Assembly: GCF_002135315.1 (NCBI RefSeq)
Contig: NZ_NEGA01000019.1
Location: 1 to 64,000 of the forward strand
Direction: 5' to 3'
DNA from: Acinetobacter sp. ANC 3903
GTDB lineage: Bacteria > Pseudomonadota > Gammaproteobacteria > Pseudomonadales > Moraxellaceae
DNA length: 64,000 nucleotides
The position numbers and the translations under genes are program-made. Each line of letters opens with the position of its first letter. Position 1 is the first letter of the stretch. The notes beneath the pieces are model-generated. The model searched no databases. It was not told the origin of the DNA and worked only from the letters and a program-made list of their open reading frames with translations. Shown here in pieces: positions 19,221-30,016 of the stretch.

Positions 19221-20090
19221 TTAAACGGCAGCGGCACCACCAACGATCTCAGAAATTTCCTGAGTAATCGCGGCTTGACGCAGCTTGTTATAAATAAGTT
19301 GTAGGCTCTTGATGAGGTCGCCTGCGTTGTCAGTTGCAGCTTTCATTGCAACCATACGGGCAGACTGCTCACACGCGATGTTTTCAATCACGCCTTGATA
19401 AACCATAGACTCGATGTAACGAACCAATAAGCCATTTAACAGCTCTTCAGCTTCTGGCTCATAGATGTAGTCCCAACCGTATTGACGGTTTAGACCATCG
19501 TTTTCTTCAGCAGCTGCTAAAGGAACAAGTTGTTCGATCTTTTGATTTTGAGTCATGGCGTTAACAAAGCCATTTGACACTAGATAAATACGATCTAACT
19601 CGCCTTTATCATAAGCATCCAACATCACTTGCACAGAACCAGTTAACTGTTCAAGACTCGGCGCATCACCTACGTTTGTAGTCGCACCCAGCACTTTACC
19701 GCCGTAGTTTTTAAAAAACGAAACCGCTTTTTGACCAATTAAAGCAAATTGAACTTCAATTGACTGCTCTTGTTGCTGTTGAACGTGTTTTACCACTTTC
19801 TTGAACAGGTTAATGTTCAAACCACCAGCAAGGCCACGATCTGAAGACACAATAATATAGCCAACGCGCTTAACAGGACGTTCAACCATATAACGGTGTT
19901 TGTATTCAGGGTTCGCTTGTACCAAATGAGCAATTACACGGTGCATATTTTCGGCATACGGACGGCCTTGAGCCATGCGCTCTTGCGCACGACGCATCTT
20001 AGAAGCTGCTACCATTTGCATCGCGCGAGTAATCTTTTGCGTGCTCTTGATACTAGCTACTTTGGCGCGAATTTCTTTTAAATTTGCCAT
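19221..20090 (-). CDS. atpG: F1Fo ATP synthase subunit gamma
   Basis: Rotor shaft of F1, 289 residues. The N-terminal helix [36 protein letters not shown] and the C-terminal helix [21 protein letters not shown]...[15 protein letters not shown] are both typical and form the coiled coil. [11 protein letters not shown] starts the Rossmann-like part. It lies 29 bp upstream of atpD. Confidence 0.97.
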   Translation of the reverse strand: MANLKEIRAKVASIKSTQKITRAMQMVAASKMRRAQERMAQGRPYAENMHRVIAHLVQANPEYKHRYMVERPVKRVGYIIVSSDRGLAGGLNINLFKKVVKHVQQQQEQSIEVQFALIGQKAVSFFKNYGGKVLGATTNVGDAPSLEQLTGSVQVMLDAYDKGELDRIYLVSNGFVNAMTQNQKIEQLVPLAAAEENDGLNRQYGWDYIYEPEAEELLNGLLVRYIESMVYQGVIENIACEQSARMVAMKAATDNAGDLIKSLQLIYNKLRQAAITQEISEIVGGAAAV

Positions 20091-20178
20091 ACGCTTAACC
20101 TAGTATTCGAAAGCTCTTTCGAGCTTCCGAAGGTTGATCCGTGAACCAAACCAACACTAAATTCAACAAAGTTGAAAC

Positions 20179-21723
20179 TTAGTAAGTTTGAGTCGCTTTA
20201 AAGCTTTCAATACCTGCTTTGAATGTTGCTTCGATATCTTTATCCCAAGCACCAGTCTCGTCAATTTTTTGCATTAACGCAGCGTGTTCTGAACGGAAGT
20301 AAGAAACTAACGCAGCATCAAATGCAACGATTTTCTTCACTTCTACGTCAGCCATGTAGCCTTCGTTAGATGCGTAAATTGAAACAGCTTGGTCAGCGAT
20401 TGAATATGGAGCATATTGTTTTTGCTTCATTAATTCAGTTACGCGTTGACCGTGTTCAAGTTGCTTACGAGTTGCTTCATCAAGGTCAGAAGCAAACTGA
20501 GCGAACGCTGCAAGTTCACGATATTGAGCCAAAGCGGTACGGATACCACCAGACAATTTTTTGATGATCTTAGTTTGCGCAGAACCACCAACACGAGATA
20601 CAGAGATACCCGCGTTCACAGCAGGACGAATACCCGCGTTGAACAATGATGTTTCTAGGAAGATCTGACCATCAGTAATCGAAATTACGTTGGTTGGTAC
20701 GAATGCAGATACGTCACCCGCTTGAGTTTCAATAATCGGCAATGCAGTTAATGAACCAGTTTGGCCTTTAACTTCACCGTTAGTGAATTTCTCAACGTAG
20801 TCAGCAGATACACGAGAAGCACGTTCAAGTAGACGACTATGAAGATAGAATACGTCACCTGGATACGCTTCACGACCTGGTGGACGGCGTAAAAGCAATG
20901 AAATTTGACGATACGCAACAGCTTGCTTAGACAAGTCATCATAAATGATTAACGCATCTTCACCGCGGTCACGGAAGTATTCGCCCATTGTACAGCCAGA
21001 GTACGGAGCTAGATACAGCATTGCTGCTGGATCAGCTGCAGCTGCTGCTACAACAGTTGTATACGCCATAGCGCCAGTTTCTTCTAGCTTGCGTACTACG
21101 TTAGCGATAGTCGATTGTTTTTGACCAATTGCTACGTATACACATTTAATGCCAGAGTTTTTCTGAGCGATGATCGCATCGATCGCCATTGCTGTTTTAC
21201 CAGTTTGACGGTCACCAATGATCAACTCACGTTGACCACGGCCTACTGGAATCATTGTATCTACTGATTTATAACCAGTTTGTACAGGTTGATCCACTGA
21301 TTGACGCCAAATTACACCTGGTGCTACTTTTTCAACAGCATCAGTTAATTTTGCATCAATAGGGCCTTTACCATCAATCGGGTTACCCAAAGCATCTACT
21401 ACACGGCCTAAAAGTTCTGGACCAACCGGAACTTCTAATACACGACCTGTGCAACGCGCTTTTTGACCTTCTTGAAGGCTTAAGTAGTTACCTAAAACAA
21501 CGACGCCCACTGAATCCTGTTCTAGGTTCAGTGCCATACCAAATAAGCCGCCGTCGAATTCGATCATTTCACCGTACATTGCATCAGCAAGGCCGTGAAT
21601 ACGCACAATACCGTCGGAAACCATAACAATGGTCCCTTCGTTCTTAGCGGTCGCGCTGGTGTCCAGATCGCCGATACGCTGTTTAATGAGCGCACTGATC
21701 TCGGATGGATTCAGTTGTTGCAT
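20179..21723 (-). CDS. atpA: F1Fo ATP synthase subunit alpha
   Basis: 514 residues from the ATG at 21723 ([10 protein letters not shown]), which has GAGG nine bases upstream; an in-frame TTG further upstream is not needed. Non-catalytic nucleotide-binding subunit of F1: Walker A is GDRQTGKT (170-177), and the arginine-finger segment [11 protein letters not shown] is present. Size is normal for gammaproteobacteria (about 513). Confidence 0.97.
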   Translation of the reverse strand: MQQLNPSEISALIKQRIGDLDTSATAKNEGTIVMVSDGIVRIHGLADAMYGEMIEFDGGLFGMALNLEQDSVGVVVLGNYLSLQEGQKARCTGRVLEVPVGPELLGRVVDALGNPIDGKGPIDAKLTDAVEKVAPGVIWRQSVDQPVQTGYKSVDTMIPVGRGQRELIIGDRQTGKTAMAIDAIIAQKNSGIKCVYVAIGQKQSTIANVVRKLEETGAMAYTTVVAAAAADPAAMLYLAPYSGCTMGEYFRDRGEDALIIYDDLSKQAVAYRQISLLLRRPPGREAYPGDVFYLHSRLLERASRVSADYVEKFTNGEVKGQTGSLTALPIIETQAGDVSAFVPTNVISITDGQIFLETSLFNAGIRPAVNAGISVSRVGGSAQTKIIKKLSGGIRTALAQYRELAAFAQFASDLDEATRKQLEHGQRVTELMKQKQYAPYSIADQAVSIYASNEGYMADVEVKKIVAFDAALVSYFRSEHAALMQKIDETGAWDKDIEATFKAGIESFKATQTY

Positions 21724-21786
21724 TGCGCTATACCTCAATCTTTTTAAAGTTCAGTCTTCTTTTACGCAGTAATTTTTTATAAATAA

Positions 21787-22323
21787 TTACGCAAGAAGAC
21801 GAGTCCGCATTTTTTCAAGCTTGTTAAGCGCAGAATCATCTATCACTTGGTCGCCTGCACGAATAACTACACCAGCAATTAGTTCTGGTTTAACTTCTAC
21901 AGAAACATTTACCGCAGCGTTAAAGCGTTTTTTCAACGCATCTGCAAGTACTTGTTCTTGTGTAGAAGACAATGGGAATGCAGATTCAATCACTACATCC
22001 ACAGTGTTGTTATTCTGTGATTTGAGCTGTTCGTATTCTGTCGCAATTTCAGGAAGAAGTTCCAAACGGTTGTTTTCAGCAAGCAATGTCAAAAAGTTTG
22101 ACACTGCTGCAGTTTGATCTTCACCTAAAACTTTGGCAAAAACACTTACCTGCTCTGCAGGAGTAAGCTCAGGGCGATTTAAGTAAGCTGAAAATGCTTC
22201 ATCTTGCACCGCAGCACTGAGCAAATTCAATGCATTTGACCAAGAGTCAGTTGCACCTTGCTCAGAAGCGTAAGCAAATGCTGCTTTAGCGTATGGGCGT
22301 GCCAACGTCAAGAGTTCAGCCAT
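21787..22323 (-). CDS. atpH: F1Fo ATP synthase subunit delta
   Basis: Peripheral-stalk subunit (OSCP homologue) of 178 residues. The N-terminal helical domain ([16 protein letters not shown]) binds the alpha N-terminus. The C-terminal signature [29 protein letters not shown] is complete. It starts 12 bp after atpF ends. Confidence 0.96.
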   Translation of the reverse strand: MAELLTLARPYAKAAFAYASEQGATDSWSNALNLLSAAVQDEAFSAYLNRPELTPAEQVSVFAKVLGEDQTAAVSNFLTLLAENNRLELLPEIATEYEQLKSQNNNTVDVVIESAFPLSSTQEQVLADALKKRFNAAVNVSVEVKPELIAGVVIRAGDQVIDDSALNKLEKMRTRLLA

Positions 22324-22335
22324 AATCCGCCTCTC

Positions 22336-22806
22336 TTAAAGTTTAGCAGCCAGCTGAGTCAGCATGGCATTGTGAGCTTCTGCGTCAACTTGCTGGGTCA
22401 GAATTTTTTCTGCGCCAGTAACTGCAAGAGCAGCAACTTGTTGACGTAATTCTTCGCGGGCAGAATTGATTTCAGTATCAACAGCTTCTTTAGCCTGTTG
22501 ACGAATACGCTCACCTTCAGCAGCTGCTTGAGTACGCGCTTCTTCTACCAATTGCGCACCGCGACGGTTCGCTTGTTCGATCAATTGAGCCGCTTGTGCT
22601 TTAGCTGCGTCTAATTCAGCTTTCACTTGAGCTTGCGCATCGGCAAGGTCAGCTTTCGCTTTTTCAGCAGCGTTTAAGCCATCAGCGATTTTACGCTGAC
22701 GCTCACTAATCGCATTGATTAGTGGTGGCCATACAAACTTCATGCAGAATGCGACGAAAATCGCAAATGCAATCGCTTGGCCAATCAATGTGAGGTTGAT
22801 ATTCAT
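22336..22806 (-). CDS. atpF: F1Fo ATP synthase subunit b
   Basis: Stator subunit of 156 residues with one N-terminal membrane helix (about 5-26) followed by a long, charged, Ala/Gln/Glu-rich helix that dimerises along the peripheral stalk. Standard length for bacterial b subunits. Confidence 0.96.
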   Translation of the reverse strand: MNINLTLIGQAIAFAIFVAFCMKFVWPPLINAISERQRKIADGLNAAEKAKADLADAQAQVKAELDAAKAQAAQLIEQANRRGAQLVEEARTQAAAEGERIRQQAKEAVDTEINSAREELRQQVAALAVTGAEKILTQQVDAEAHNAMLTQLAAKL

Positions 22807-22844
22807 TGCTATTCCTCAATGGTTTAATTTAGGAATTAAGCTGA

Positions 22845-23099
<255 letters not shown>

Positions 23100-23172
23100 T
23101 CAGAGGTTAGGTATATACCAAATTAAAGTAAAAAATTAAGCCCAACCATCGGTTGACAGTCAGGCAATACCA

Positions 23173-24051
<879 letters not shown>

Positions 24052-24159
24052 TCACACCTGGTCAATGTCAAATACTAAATAGAGAGAACGAACATCGCGT
24101 GCTGCCTGATATCTCGTTCTTCTCCTAAAAAACTTTTCAATTTTTTGTTGTGTTTAAAC

Positions 24160-24552
24160 TCATTTCTGGAGTCGTGACGCCCAAAAAGGTGCGACCCACG
24201 TCATCGTCTGAACAAGTATAAATCCACAAAACAATGCCACCGCTGACAACGGTTTAACATTGCTTAAAATTAAAATGAAACCAACAATCACAATTGCAAA
24301 TTTGCCCATCAAGCCTCTATACATGTTCGAAAGAACCTGTTTTGAAGCTCGCGCACCTGCAGCTCGAAACGATTGCCAGGAAAAATAACAACTTGCAAGC
24401 CAACACACCAACGCACCAAGTGCGGCACTGTAAGCTGCAGTTGAGTCTTTCACGACCCACGCTATCAAGGCTGAAACAGGGATCATGCATGCTTGTAAGA
24501 TGACTAAAGCTTTCGCTAATCGTCGGTCAATCATTCGACTAGTTCGGCTCAT
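24160..24552 (-). CDS. atpI: ATP synthase accessory protein I
   Basis: 130 residues with four hydrophobic helices. It sits first in the operon, as in most bacteria, and probably helps assemble the c-ring. Sequence is poorly conserved; identification rests on position, size and topology. Confidence 0.88.
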   Translation of the reverse strand: MSRTSRMIDRRLAKALVILQACMIPVSALIAWVVKDSTAAYSAALGALVCWLASCYFSWQSFRAAGARASKQVLSNMYRGLMGKFAIVIVGFILILSNVKPLSAVALFCGFILVQTMTWVAPFWASRLQK

Positions 24553-24616
24553 TATTTATTCACTCACAGCAATCATGCTTGACAAGTTTAGCTGATGATC
24601 GTTTTTAATCGCAGGC

Positions 24617-24645
24617 ATTATAGAGTTACACCCCTGAACATGCAA
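24617..24645 (-). promoter_or_regulatory. Sigma70 promoter of the atp operon
   Basis: On the minus strand TTGCAT (24640-24645) and a perfect TATAAT (24617-24622) are separated by exactly 17 bp, about 65 bp upstream of the atpI start. No other promoter-like pair of this quality is seen nearby. Confidence 0.82.
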
Positions 24646-24722
24646 TCTTTTCCCGACCTAAGTCGGATTTTTTAATTACATAAATCGCTTTCGAACTCAT
24701 CAATTGTTGCTTAATTTTTGCA

Positions 24723-25562
24723 TCATTTCCGTGCATTTTGTACACATTTATATGTTTGATCGGCCAGTTTCTTCCACGCCAGCACAAAGTCCCCTTCCCT
24801 GCCCATGCTTTCATCGACCGCTTGAAAGGTAATCGGATTCAATTTTTGGTACTGGTTTTTACTGGCATGCCCTTCTGCCAAGAGGCACATATTGCGACTT
24901 GGTCGGCTGTCATTTAAATATTTAATTTGGGCCAGTGTAGGTGCTACATGGGGATCATCGGTCAATGCACCGGCAAACTTCAGGTTTAAAGCACGTTCCA
25001 GATACTGATACGCATCATGATATGACCAGTAAGGTTTGGCTGTAGTCTGGCTATTGTATTGTTGTGCACTCAGCAACATCTCTTGCGCAAAGCGTTTGGC
25101 ATTGGCCCAGTAGGCATCTTTATGTTCAGGAAATTGTTGTGAACGCAAGGCTGCAATAAAAAAGCCAATCCGAACTGCATTATTGGGATCGAGCCAAACG
25201 TGCGTATCTACCGTATTGTTCAACGCCACACCACGGGTAGTACGCTGAGGCAGCGTTTGCACAATACCAGAATCTAAAATCGCAATCGCTTTGGGATTAT
25301 CAGACAACAGTTTATTCAATGGGGCTTCATGTGCCTTACCTAGCCAGATCACCAAAGAGGCATCCAGAATGGCTTTGCGATGCGCCGGAGTCAGGGTAAT
25401 GTCATGTCCAGACTGATCTCCCAACAAAAGCACAGGCTTCTCGATACCTTGAGTCACTTCCTGAGCAATCAGATAAATTGGATGTGTAGAGACCACCAGA
25501 TTTTGCGACCAGCCAAAGCTACTCAATAAGGCCAGGGCACAAAATGCAAAGAAACGGGACAT
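24723..25562 (-). CDS. znuA: Zinc ABC transporter substrate-binding protein
   Basis: Periplasmic cluster A-I binding protein of 279 residues from ATG 25562, which begins a proper signal peptide (MSRFFAFCALALLSSFGWSQ); earlier in-frame starts would spoil it. Zinc-ligand positions are visible: H in STHPIYLI, H in THVWLDP, and H in SYHDAYQYL. The long His-rich loop of many ZnuA proteins is reduced to GHDITLTPAH. The gene is divergent from zur-znuCB with a Zur box between. Confidence 0.92.
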   Translation of the reverse strand: MSRFFAFCALALLSSFGWSQNLVVSTHPIYLIAQEVTQGIEKPVLLLGDQSGHDITLTPAHRKAILDASLVIWLGKAHEAPLNKLLSDNPKAIAILDSGIVQTLPQRTTRGVALNNTVDTHVWLDPNNAVRIGFFIAALRSQQFPEHKDAYWANAKRFAQEMLLSAQQYNSQTTAKPYWSYHDAYQYLERALNLKFAGALTDDPHVAPTLAQIKYLNDSRPSRNMCLLAEGHASKNQYQKLNPITFQAVDESMGREGDFVLAWKKLADQTYKCVQNARK

Positions 25563-25589
25563 GAAGAAGATCACCAAATGTTCAATAAG

Positions 25590-25604
25590 TGTTATAATAT
25601 AACA
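25590..25604. promoter_or_regulatory. Zur box
   Basis: TGTTATAATATAACA is a perfect 15-bp palindrome in the znuA/zur divergent region and matches the known gammaproteobacterial Zur operator pattern. It lies 28 bp upstream of the znuA start, so zinc-loaded Zur would block both promoters. Confidence 0.88.
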
Positions 25605-25703
25605 AATCGACAAAAATACCTATGCTTGATCGAAACTGTAGGTGCTTCATGTTAAGATTTAATGTCCTTTGATTTTTATAAATTTCGTACTTGAGGTTTT
25701 GCT

Positions 25704-26201
25704 ATGAGCTTATGTTCGCACGAACATCACAATGCATTACATGGCGTACATGACCATCATAATATAGCAACACGTCTTGCTGAAGCAGAAAGTCTCTGTA
25801 CCTCTGCAGGTGCGCGTTTAACCCCATTACGTAAAGAAGTGCTGGAACTGATTTTAAATGCCAGCGGTCCCATGGGCGCCTATGACTTGCTGGCCAAAAT
25901 CAAGAGCGAGTCTGACCGTCCTGCTGCACCGCCAACGGTGTATCGCACTTTGGACTTTTTACTGGAAAAAGGTTTAATCCATCGTTTAACTTCGATTAAT
26001 GCCTATATACCCTGTTGTCATCCGCGCGAAGGACATCAAGCGGCATTTTTAATCTGTACTGCTTGCAAGAAAGTAAAAGAAGCCTCGGCTCAGGGTTTAT
26101 TAACACAATTAGATGAACTTTCAGCCTCCGATCAATTTACTGCACATCACAGTATTATTGAAATTTCCGGGATATGTCAGCAGTGCCGCAACAAACAGTA
26201 A
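25704..26201 (+). CDS. zur: Zinc uptake regulator Zur (Fur family)
   Basis: 165 residues. The N-terminus is His-rich (HEHHNALHGVHDHHN). A winged helix carries TVYRTLDFLLEKGLIHRL (78-95). Two structural zinc pairs are present, C118-C121 (CTAC) and C158-C161 (CQQC). It represses zinc import when zinc is plentiful. The 3' end overlaps znuC by 28 bp, so translation is coupled. Autoregulation through the Zur box is likely. Confidence 0.95.
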   Translation: MSLCSHEHHNALHGVHDHHNIATRLAEAESLCTSAGARLTPLRKEVLELILNASGPMGAYDLLAKIKSESDRPAAPPTVYRTLDFLLEKGLIHRLTSINAYIPCCHPREGHQAAFLICTACKKVKEASAQGLLTQLDELSASDQFTAHHSIIEISGICQQCRNKQ

Positions 26202-26965
26202 TTACCAATCCCCTGATTGCTTTAGACAAAATCAGTGTTCGGATTGACGAACGTGACATCTTAAAGAATGTAGATTTCGCCTTGCATGAGCGAGAAATTG
26301 TCACGCTGATCGGTCCAAATGGTGCGGGAAAATCTACTCTGATTAAAGTGCTTTTGGGGATTGTGAAAGCCAGTTCAGGCAAAATTCATAGCCATAAAAA
26401 ACTCAAATTCTCTTATGTGCCGCAAAAGTTTAATCCATCGCATAGCCTGCCTTTACGGGTGCAAGATTTACTGGCTTTAGAACATTGCGATGCCGATATC
26501 AAAGCAGAAATTATTCGCGATACCGGCATTACCAAATTGCAGGATTGTAAAGTTCAGCAGCTTTCAGGCGGTGAACGGCAGCGTGTATTACTGGCACGGG
26601 CTTTACTACGTCAGCCCGATGTACTGGTACTGGATGAACCGATGCAAGGCTTGGACATTCAGTCTGAAGCTGAACTGTATGAATATGTCAGAAGCTTACC
26701 AATCAAGTATGACTGTGCCGTGTTGATGGTATCGCATGACTTGCAATGGGTCATGCAAGGGACTCATCGGGTAGTGTGTTTGAACAAGCACATCTGCTGT
26801 AGCGGCTTGCCGGAAAATGTTCAGCAGCATCCGGAATATCAGGCCATTTTTGGCACCAACCGCGTGTTCTATCAGCATCATCATGATCACTGCGCCCATG
26901 GTGACAGTGCGGCTCCATGTCAGCATGATTCTCGCCCTCATATTCACCCTGAACCGGAAGCTTAA
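26174..26965 (+). CDS. znuC: Zinc ABC transporter ATP-binding protein
   Basis: 263 residues: Walker A GPNGAGKST (47-55), signature LSGGERQR (130-137), Walker B LVLDEP (151-156), and the H-loop SHDLQWV. The C-terminus (about 237-263) is rich in His and Cys (QHHHDHCAHGD), typical of ZnuC and probably zinc-sensing. The start overlaps zur by 28 bp; the next gene begins 3 bp after the stop. Confidence 0.95.
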   Translation: MSAVPQQTVITNPLIALDKISVRIDERDILKNVDFALHEREIVTLIGPNGAGKSTLIKVLLGIVKASSGKIHSHKKLKFSYVPQKFNPSHSLPLRVQDLLALEHCDADIKAEIIRDTGITKLQDCKVQQLSGGERQRVLLARALLRQPDVLVLDEPMQGLDIQSEAELYEYVRSLPIKYDCAVLMVSHDLQWVMQGTHRVVCLNKHICCSGLPENVQQHPEYQAIFGTNRVFYQHHHDHCAHGDSAAPCQHDSRPHIHPEPEA

Positions 26966-26968
26966 GCC

Positions 26969-27769
26969 ATGATGGAATGGTTACAACTCTTGTTACCTGC
27001 ATGGACCATGGGAACCCTGTTGGTGTTTCTGACTGCTCCGCTGGGCTGTTTGATGTTATGGCGACGCATGTCCTTTTTTGCCGATACCATGGCGCATGGC
27101 ACTTTATTGGGTGTGGCGATTGCGGGTGCTTTAAGCTTGCCTTTGTGGTTAGGCGTGAGTTTTCTGGCCTTTTTATTGGTGGCCATTTTATGGGTACTGC
27201 ATGATCCACGCTTGCCCAATGATGCCTTGCTGGCCCTCTGTTCAGCCACCCTACTTTGCTCAGGCTTACTGTTTATACAGCATATTCCAAGCCTAAGACC
27301 GGAACTACTCAGTTATTTGTTTGGTGATCTGCTACAAATTTCTTGGTCAGATTTGCCGATGTTTGCCATCGTCATTATTGCGGCTTTGGCAGTCTTGTAT
27401 AAAAACTGGAAAGCACAGATTCAAATCGCGATTGATCCTGACATGGCAGTCAGTGAAGGTGTAAACGCAAAATGGCAACGCCTGGTATTTATGCTACTGT
27501 TGGCACTCTTTACTATATTGGCTTTACGTGCAGTCGGTTCATTGTTGATGGGTGCTCTACTGGTCATTCCAGCATTAACAGCACGACTCTTAGCAAACTC
27601 ACCTAAACAAATGGTGGTGTGGGCTTTTGTGATTGCACAATTTGGCATCAGTGTAGGTTTATGGTCAAGTGCAGGTTTAGACACCTCGACCGGTTTAACG
27701 ATTGTACTGACCATGGCGATATCGTTTGCCGTGATTTTTGCAGTGCAGAAAGTGAAGAAGATGGCTTAG
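26969..27769 (+). CDS. znuB: Zinc ABC transporter permease
   Basis: ABC-3 family permease of 266 residues with about eight membrane helices. The cytosolic coupling region and the C-terminal RAVGSLLMGALLVIPALTAR are well conserved. It completes the zur-znuC-znuB operon, whose binding protein is the divergent znuA. Confidence 0.95.
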   Translation: MMEWLQLLLPAWTMGTLLVFLTAPLGCLMLWRRMSFFADTMAHGTLLGVAIAGALSLPLWLGVSFLAFLLVAILWVLHDPRLPNDALLALCSATLLCSGLLFIQHIPSLRPELLSYLFGDLLQISWSDLPMFAIVIIAALAVLYKNWKAQIQIAIDPDMAVSEGVNAKWQRLVFMLLLALFTILALRAVGSLLMGALLVIPALTARLLANSPKQMVVWAFVIAQFGISVGLWSSAGLDTSTGLTIVLTMAISFAVIFAVQKVKKMA

Positions 27770-27820
27770 TCTTTCCTTTATATGTACATTATTTTTAAAA
27801 TGATTTTTATTTTCTAACAT

Positions 27821-27878
27821 CCTCTCCTTTGCCAACCCAGAATATATTCTGAGGATTCTTACTTCTTTAAAGGAGAGG
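27821..27878. terminator. Wide inverted repeat between convergent znuB and lysE-type gene
   Basis: CCTCTCCTTT (27821-27830) and AAAGGAGAGG (27869-27878) are perfect 10-bp arms, and the palindrome CAGAATATATTCTG (27839-27852) lies inside the loop. It probably separates the two convergent genes; there is no T-run. Confidence 0.45.
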
Positions 27879-27888
27879 GAAACAATCC

Positions 27889-28509
27889 TTACTGATGCAC
27901 CAAACTCAGTAATCCAGCTGCACAGCTAAACAACACGGCAAAAGTTCGGTTCATATATTTTTGCTGTTTTGGCGATTTAAGCAATCTTAAAACTTTGGCT
28001 GCCAGTCCGGTATAACCCGCCATCACGATCAAATCAATGGTGATCATGGTTGCTGCCATCACTACATACTGAATCCACTGCGGTTTAGACAAGTCTAGAA
28101 ACTGAGGTAATACGGCCAGTAAAAAGACAATCGCTTTCGGATTACTCATATTGACCAAGAAGCCATACAAGACCAGTTTAGGAATCGATTTATTCGGTTG
28201 TTCCTGTTGAATCTCAATGGACTGTGCAGGTGCTGTCCATTGCAGGTATGCCAAATACAAGAGATACACCACACCAAACCATTTCACCAGCAGAAAAGCC
28301 CAAGGTGTAGTCGCGAACAATACCCCTACCCCAGCAGCCACAATGCCAATTTGCACCAACAATGCCAGCTGTAAACCTAAAGCATTCCAATAGCCACGTC
28401 GAAAGCCATAATTTAAACCGCTCGACATCGAAGCAATTGCACCTGCTCCAGGAGAAATACTGATGACCCAGCATGCCAACATATAGGCAAGCCAAACTTG
28501 GTAAGACAT
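27889..28509 (-). CDS. LysE/RhtB family amino acid exporter
   Basis: 206 residues from the ATG at 28509; a TTG three codons upstream is less likely. Six hydrophobic helices. The motif SPGAGAIASMSSGLNYGFRRGYWNALGLQ (about 19-47) is the LysE-family signature. Probably exports amino acids or homoserine-lactone-like compounds; substrate unknown. Divergent from the DyP peroxidase gene. Confidence 0.88.
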   Translation of the reverse strand: MSYQVWLAYMLACWVISISPGAGAIASMSSGLNYGFRRGYWNALGLQLALLVQIGIVAAGVGVLFATTPWAFLLVKWFGVVYLLYLAYLQWTAPAQSIEIQQEQPNKSIPKLVLYGFLVNMSNPKAIVFLLAVLPQFLDLSKPQWIQYVVMAATMITIDLIVMAGYTGLAAKVLRLLKSPKQQKYMNRTFAVLFSCAAGLLSLVHQ

Positions 28510-28671
28510 AAAATACAAGGAGATAAAAAGACCGGCTCATTATATGACTTTTCACACTTATAAAGCGTTAAAAATCCACGATCAAAATAAAACTTTGAGC
28601 TATTCACCCAGGCAGTGATGAGGCACAATAAAGCCAGTCACATATTTTATAAAAATTGTTAGGAGCCCTGT

Positions 28672-29589
28672 ATGACTGCCCAATCTGTAATTTTACCATT
28701 ACCTTCAGATCATGCTCGGTTTATTGTTTTACGTTTAAAAGACTTAACGATTGATGAGTTAAAAGAGAAACTTGCAGATTTATTTACCACACGTGATCGT
28801 TTAATCACCCAGCATCCTAACGCGCAAATTAAAACAGGTGTCGCTTTTGGTCCCGAACTTTGGGCAAAGCTCTATAATCAAATTCCTGCTGGCTTTAAAC
28901 AGTTAGAACCGATCCAAGGTTCATTTCAAATGCCTGTTGTTCCTGCTGATGTGCTGATTCATATTGCCAGTGCTCGTGCCGACATTTGCTTTGCCTTAAG
29001 CCAGTCTTTCTTTGAAGGTATTCAAAATAAAGTTGAAGTGCTGGATGAACGGGTATGCTTCCGTTATTTCGACGGGCGTGACATTACAGGCTTTATTGAT
29101 GGGACTGAAAATCCGCAATTCCCGGATGATCGTGCCGAAGTCGCTTTACTCGGTGAAGATGCCGGAATTTTTGCTGATGGTTCATTTGTCTTTGCGCAGC
29201 GTTATGCTCATAACCTGGAAAAATGGAAACAGTTAAAAGTAGATGCACAAGAAAATGTGATGGGTCGAACCAAGTTAGAGTCGATTGAACTGGATGATGA
29301 AGTGAAGCCTGAAAATGCCCACATTGCCCGTGTTGTAATTGAGGATGAGAAAGGTGAGGAAATGGAAATTTTACGTCATTCTCTTCCTTATGGAGAAGGT
29401 CGAGGTGACCAGGGTTTATTCTTTATTGCTTATACCAAAAACTTAAGCATTATCGATCATATGTTGGAACATATGTTTGGCACAGCTGGTGATGGTATTC
29501 ATGACCGGCTGCTTCACTTTGTGACGCCAATGGACGGGGCTTATTACTTTACACCGAGTGAGGAATTGCTGGAAGAAGTTGTGGCATAA
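28672..29589 (+). CDS. Dye-decolorizing (DyP-type) heme peroxidase
   Basis: 305 residues. The family motif GxxDG is GFIDG (140-144; catalytic D143 with downstream TENP). H217 (ENAHIARV) is the probable proximal heme ligand and R235 (ILRHS) the distal arginine. There is no Tat signal, so it is cytosolic, as for YfeX-like class P members. GGAG precedes the ATG by 7 bases. It oxidises bulky aromatic or porphyrin substrates with peroxide; the native substrate is unknown. Confidence 0.93.
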   Translation: MTAQSVILPLPSDHARFIVLRLKDLTIDELKEKLADLFTTRDRLITQHPNAQIKTGVAFGPELWAKLYNQIPAGFKQLEPIQGSFQMPVVPADVLIHIASARADICFALSQSFFEGIQNKVEVLDERVCFRYFDGRDITGFIDGTENPQFPDDRAEVALLGEDAGIFADGSFVFAQRYAHNLEKWKQLKVDAQENVMGRTKLESIELDDEVKPENAHIARVVIEDEKGEEMEILRHSLPYGEGRGDQGLFFIAYTKNLSIIDHMLEHMFGTAGDGIHDRLLHFVTPMDGAYYFTPSEELLEEVVA

Positions 29590-29593
29590 TAAT

Positions 29594-29634
29594 AAAATGA
29601 GAAATAGCTTATTAAGCTATTTCTCATTTTTTAA
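29594..29634. terminator. Bidirectional terminator between DyP and T6SS immunity genes
   Basis: Perfect 17-bp arms (29594-29610 and 29614-29630, AATGAGAAATAGCTT and complement) with a 3-nt loop; T-runs flank on both strands. Confidence 0.88.
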
Positions 29635-29650
29635 TGGTTCAATATATAAA

Positions 29651-30016
29651 TCAATTATATTTTTCTAAAAATAATATTCTTTCTTTAGTCATGTCTATTT
29701 GACATTGCATAGCATCAAAATGACTTTCTCTTCCATAATTTTTTTCATCTGCTACACATATTGATTCCTTAAGCTTGATCCATTCTCGTTGAGAATTTTT
29801 TAATTTATTTTTTTTAATTTTCGATAGCTTACTTATTTTATAAGCATATAATTCATTCAAATTTTTATCATATTTATTATACTCATTTATATAACACCCT
29901 AAAATATCATTAAAAATTACGCTATCAGGAACACATTTTTGACTATAAGCAAAACATGTTATTGAACTAATTAATAATAATATAAAAATTAATATTTTTT
30001 TATTGAAAACAATCAC
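29651..30016 (-). CDS. LprI-like (DUF1311) periplasmic protein, candidate immunity protein
   Basis: 121 residues from a GTG with GAAGGA 7 bases upstream. The signal peptide (1-25) is followed by a small domain with four cysteines (C28, C41, C87, C105) and LNELYAYK...NSQREWIKLKESIC...RILFLE, the pattern of the LprI N-terminal/DUF1311 family. Members inhibit lysozyme. The start overlaps the end of the lysozyme-like effector gene by 17 bp, so it is most simply the cognate periplasmic immunity protein. It is very A+T-rich. Binding to the effector is inference. Confidence 0.75.
   Translation of the reverse strand: MIVFNKKILIFILLLISSITCFAYSQKCVPDSVIFNDILGCYINEYNKYDKNLNELYAYKISKLSKIKKNKLKNSQREWIKLKESICVADEKNYGRESHFDAMQCQIDMTKERILFLEKYN

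Noticed and set aside
26751..27249. Long minus-strand open frames opposite znuC and znuB
   Set aside because: They lie fully antisense to strongly conserved transporter genes, have low-complexity Pro/His/Arg content, and show no ribosome site or family.
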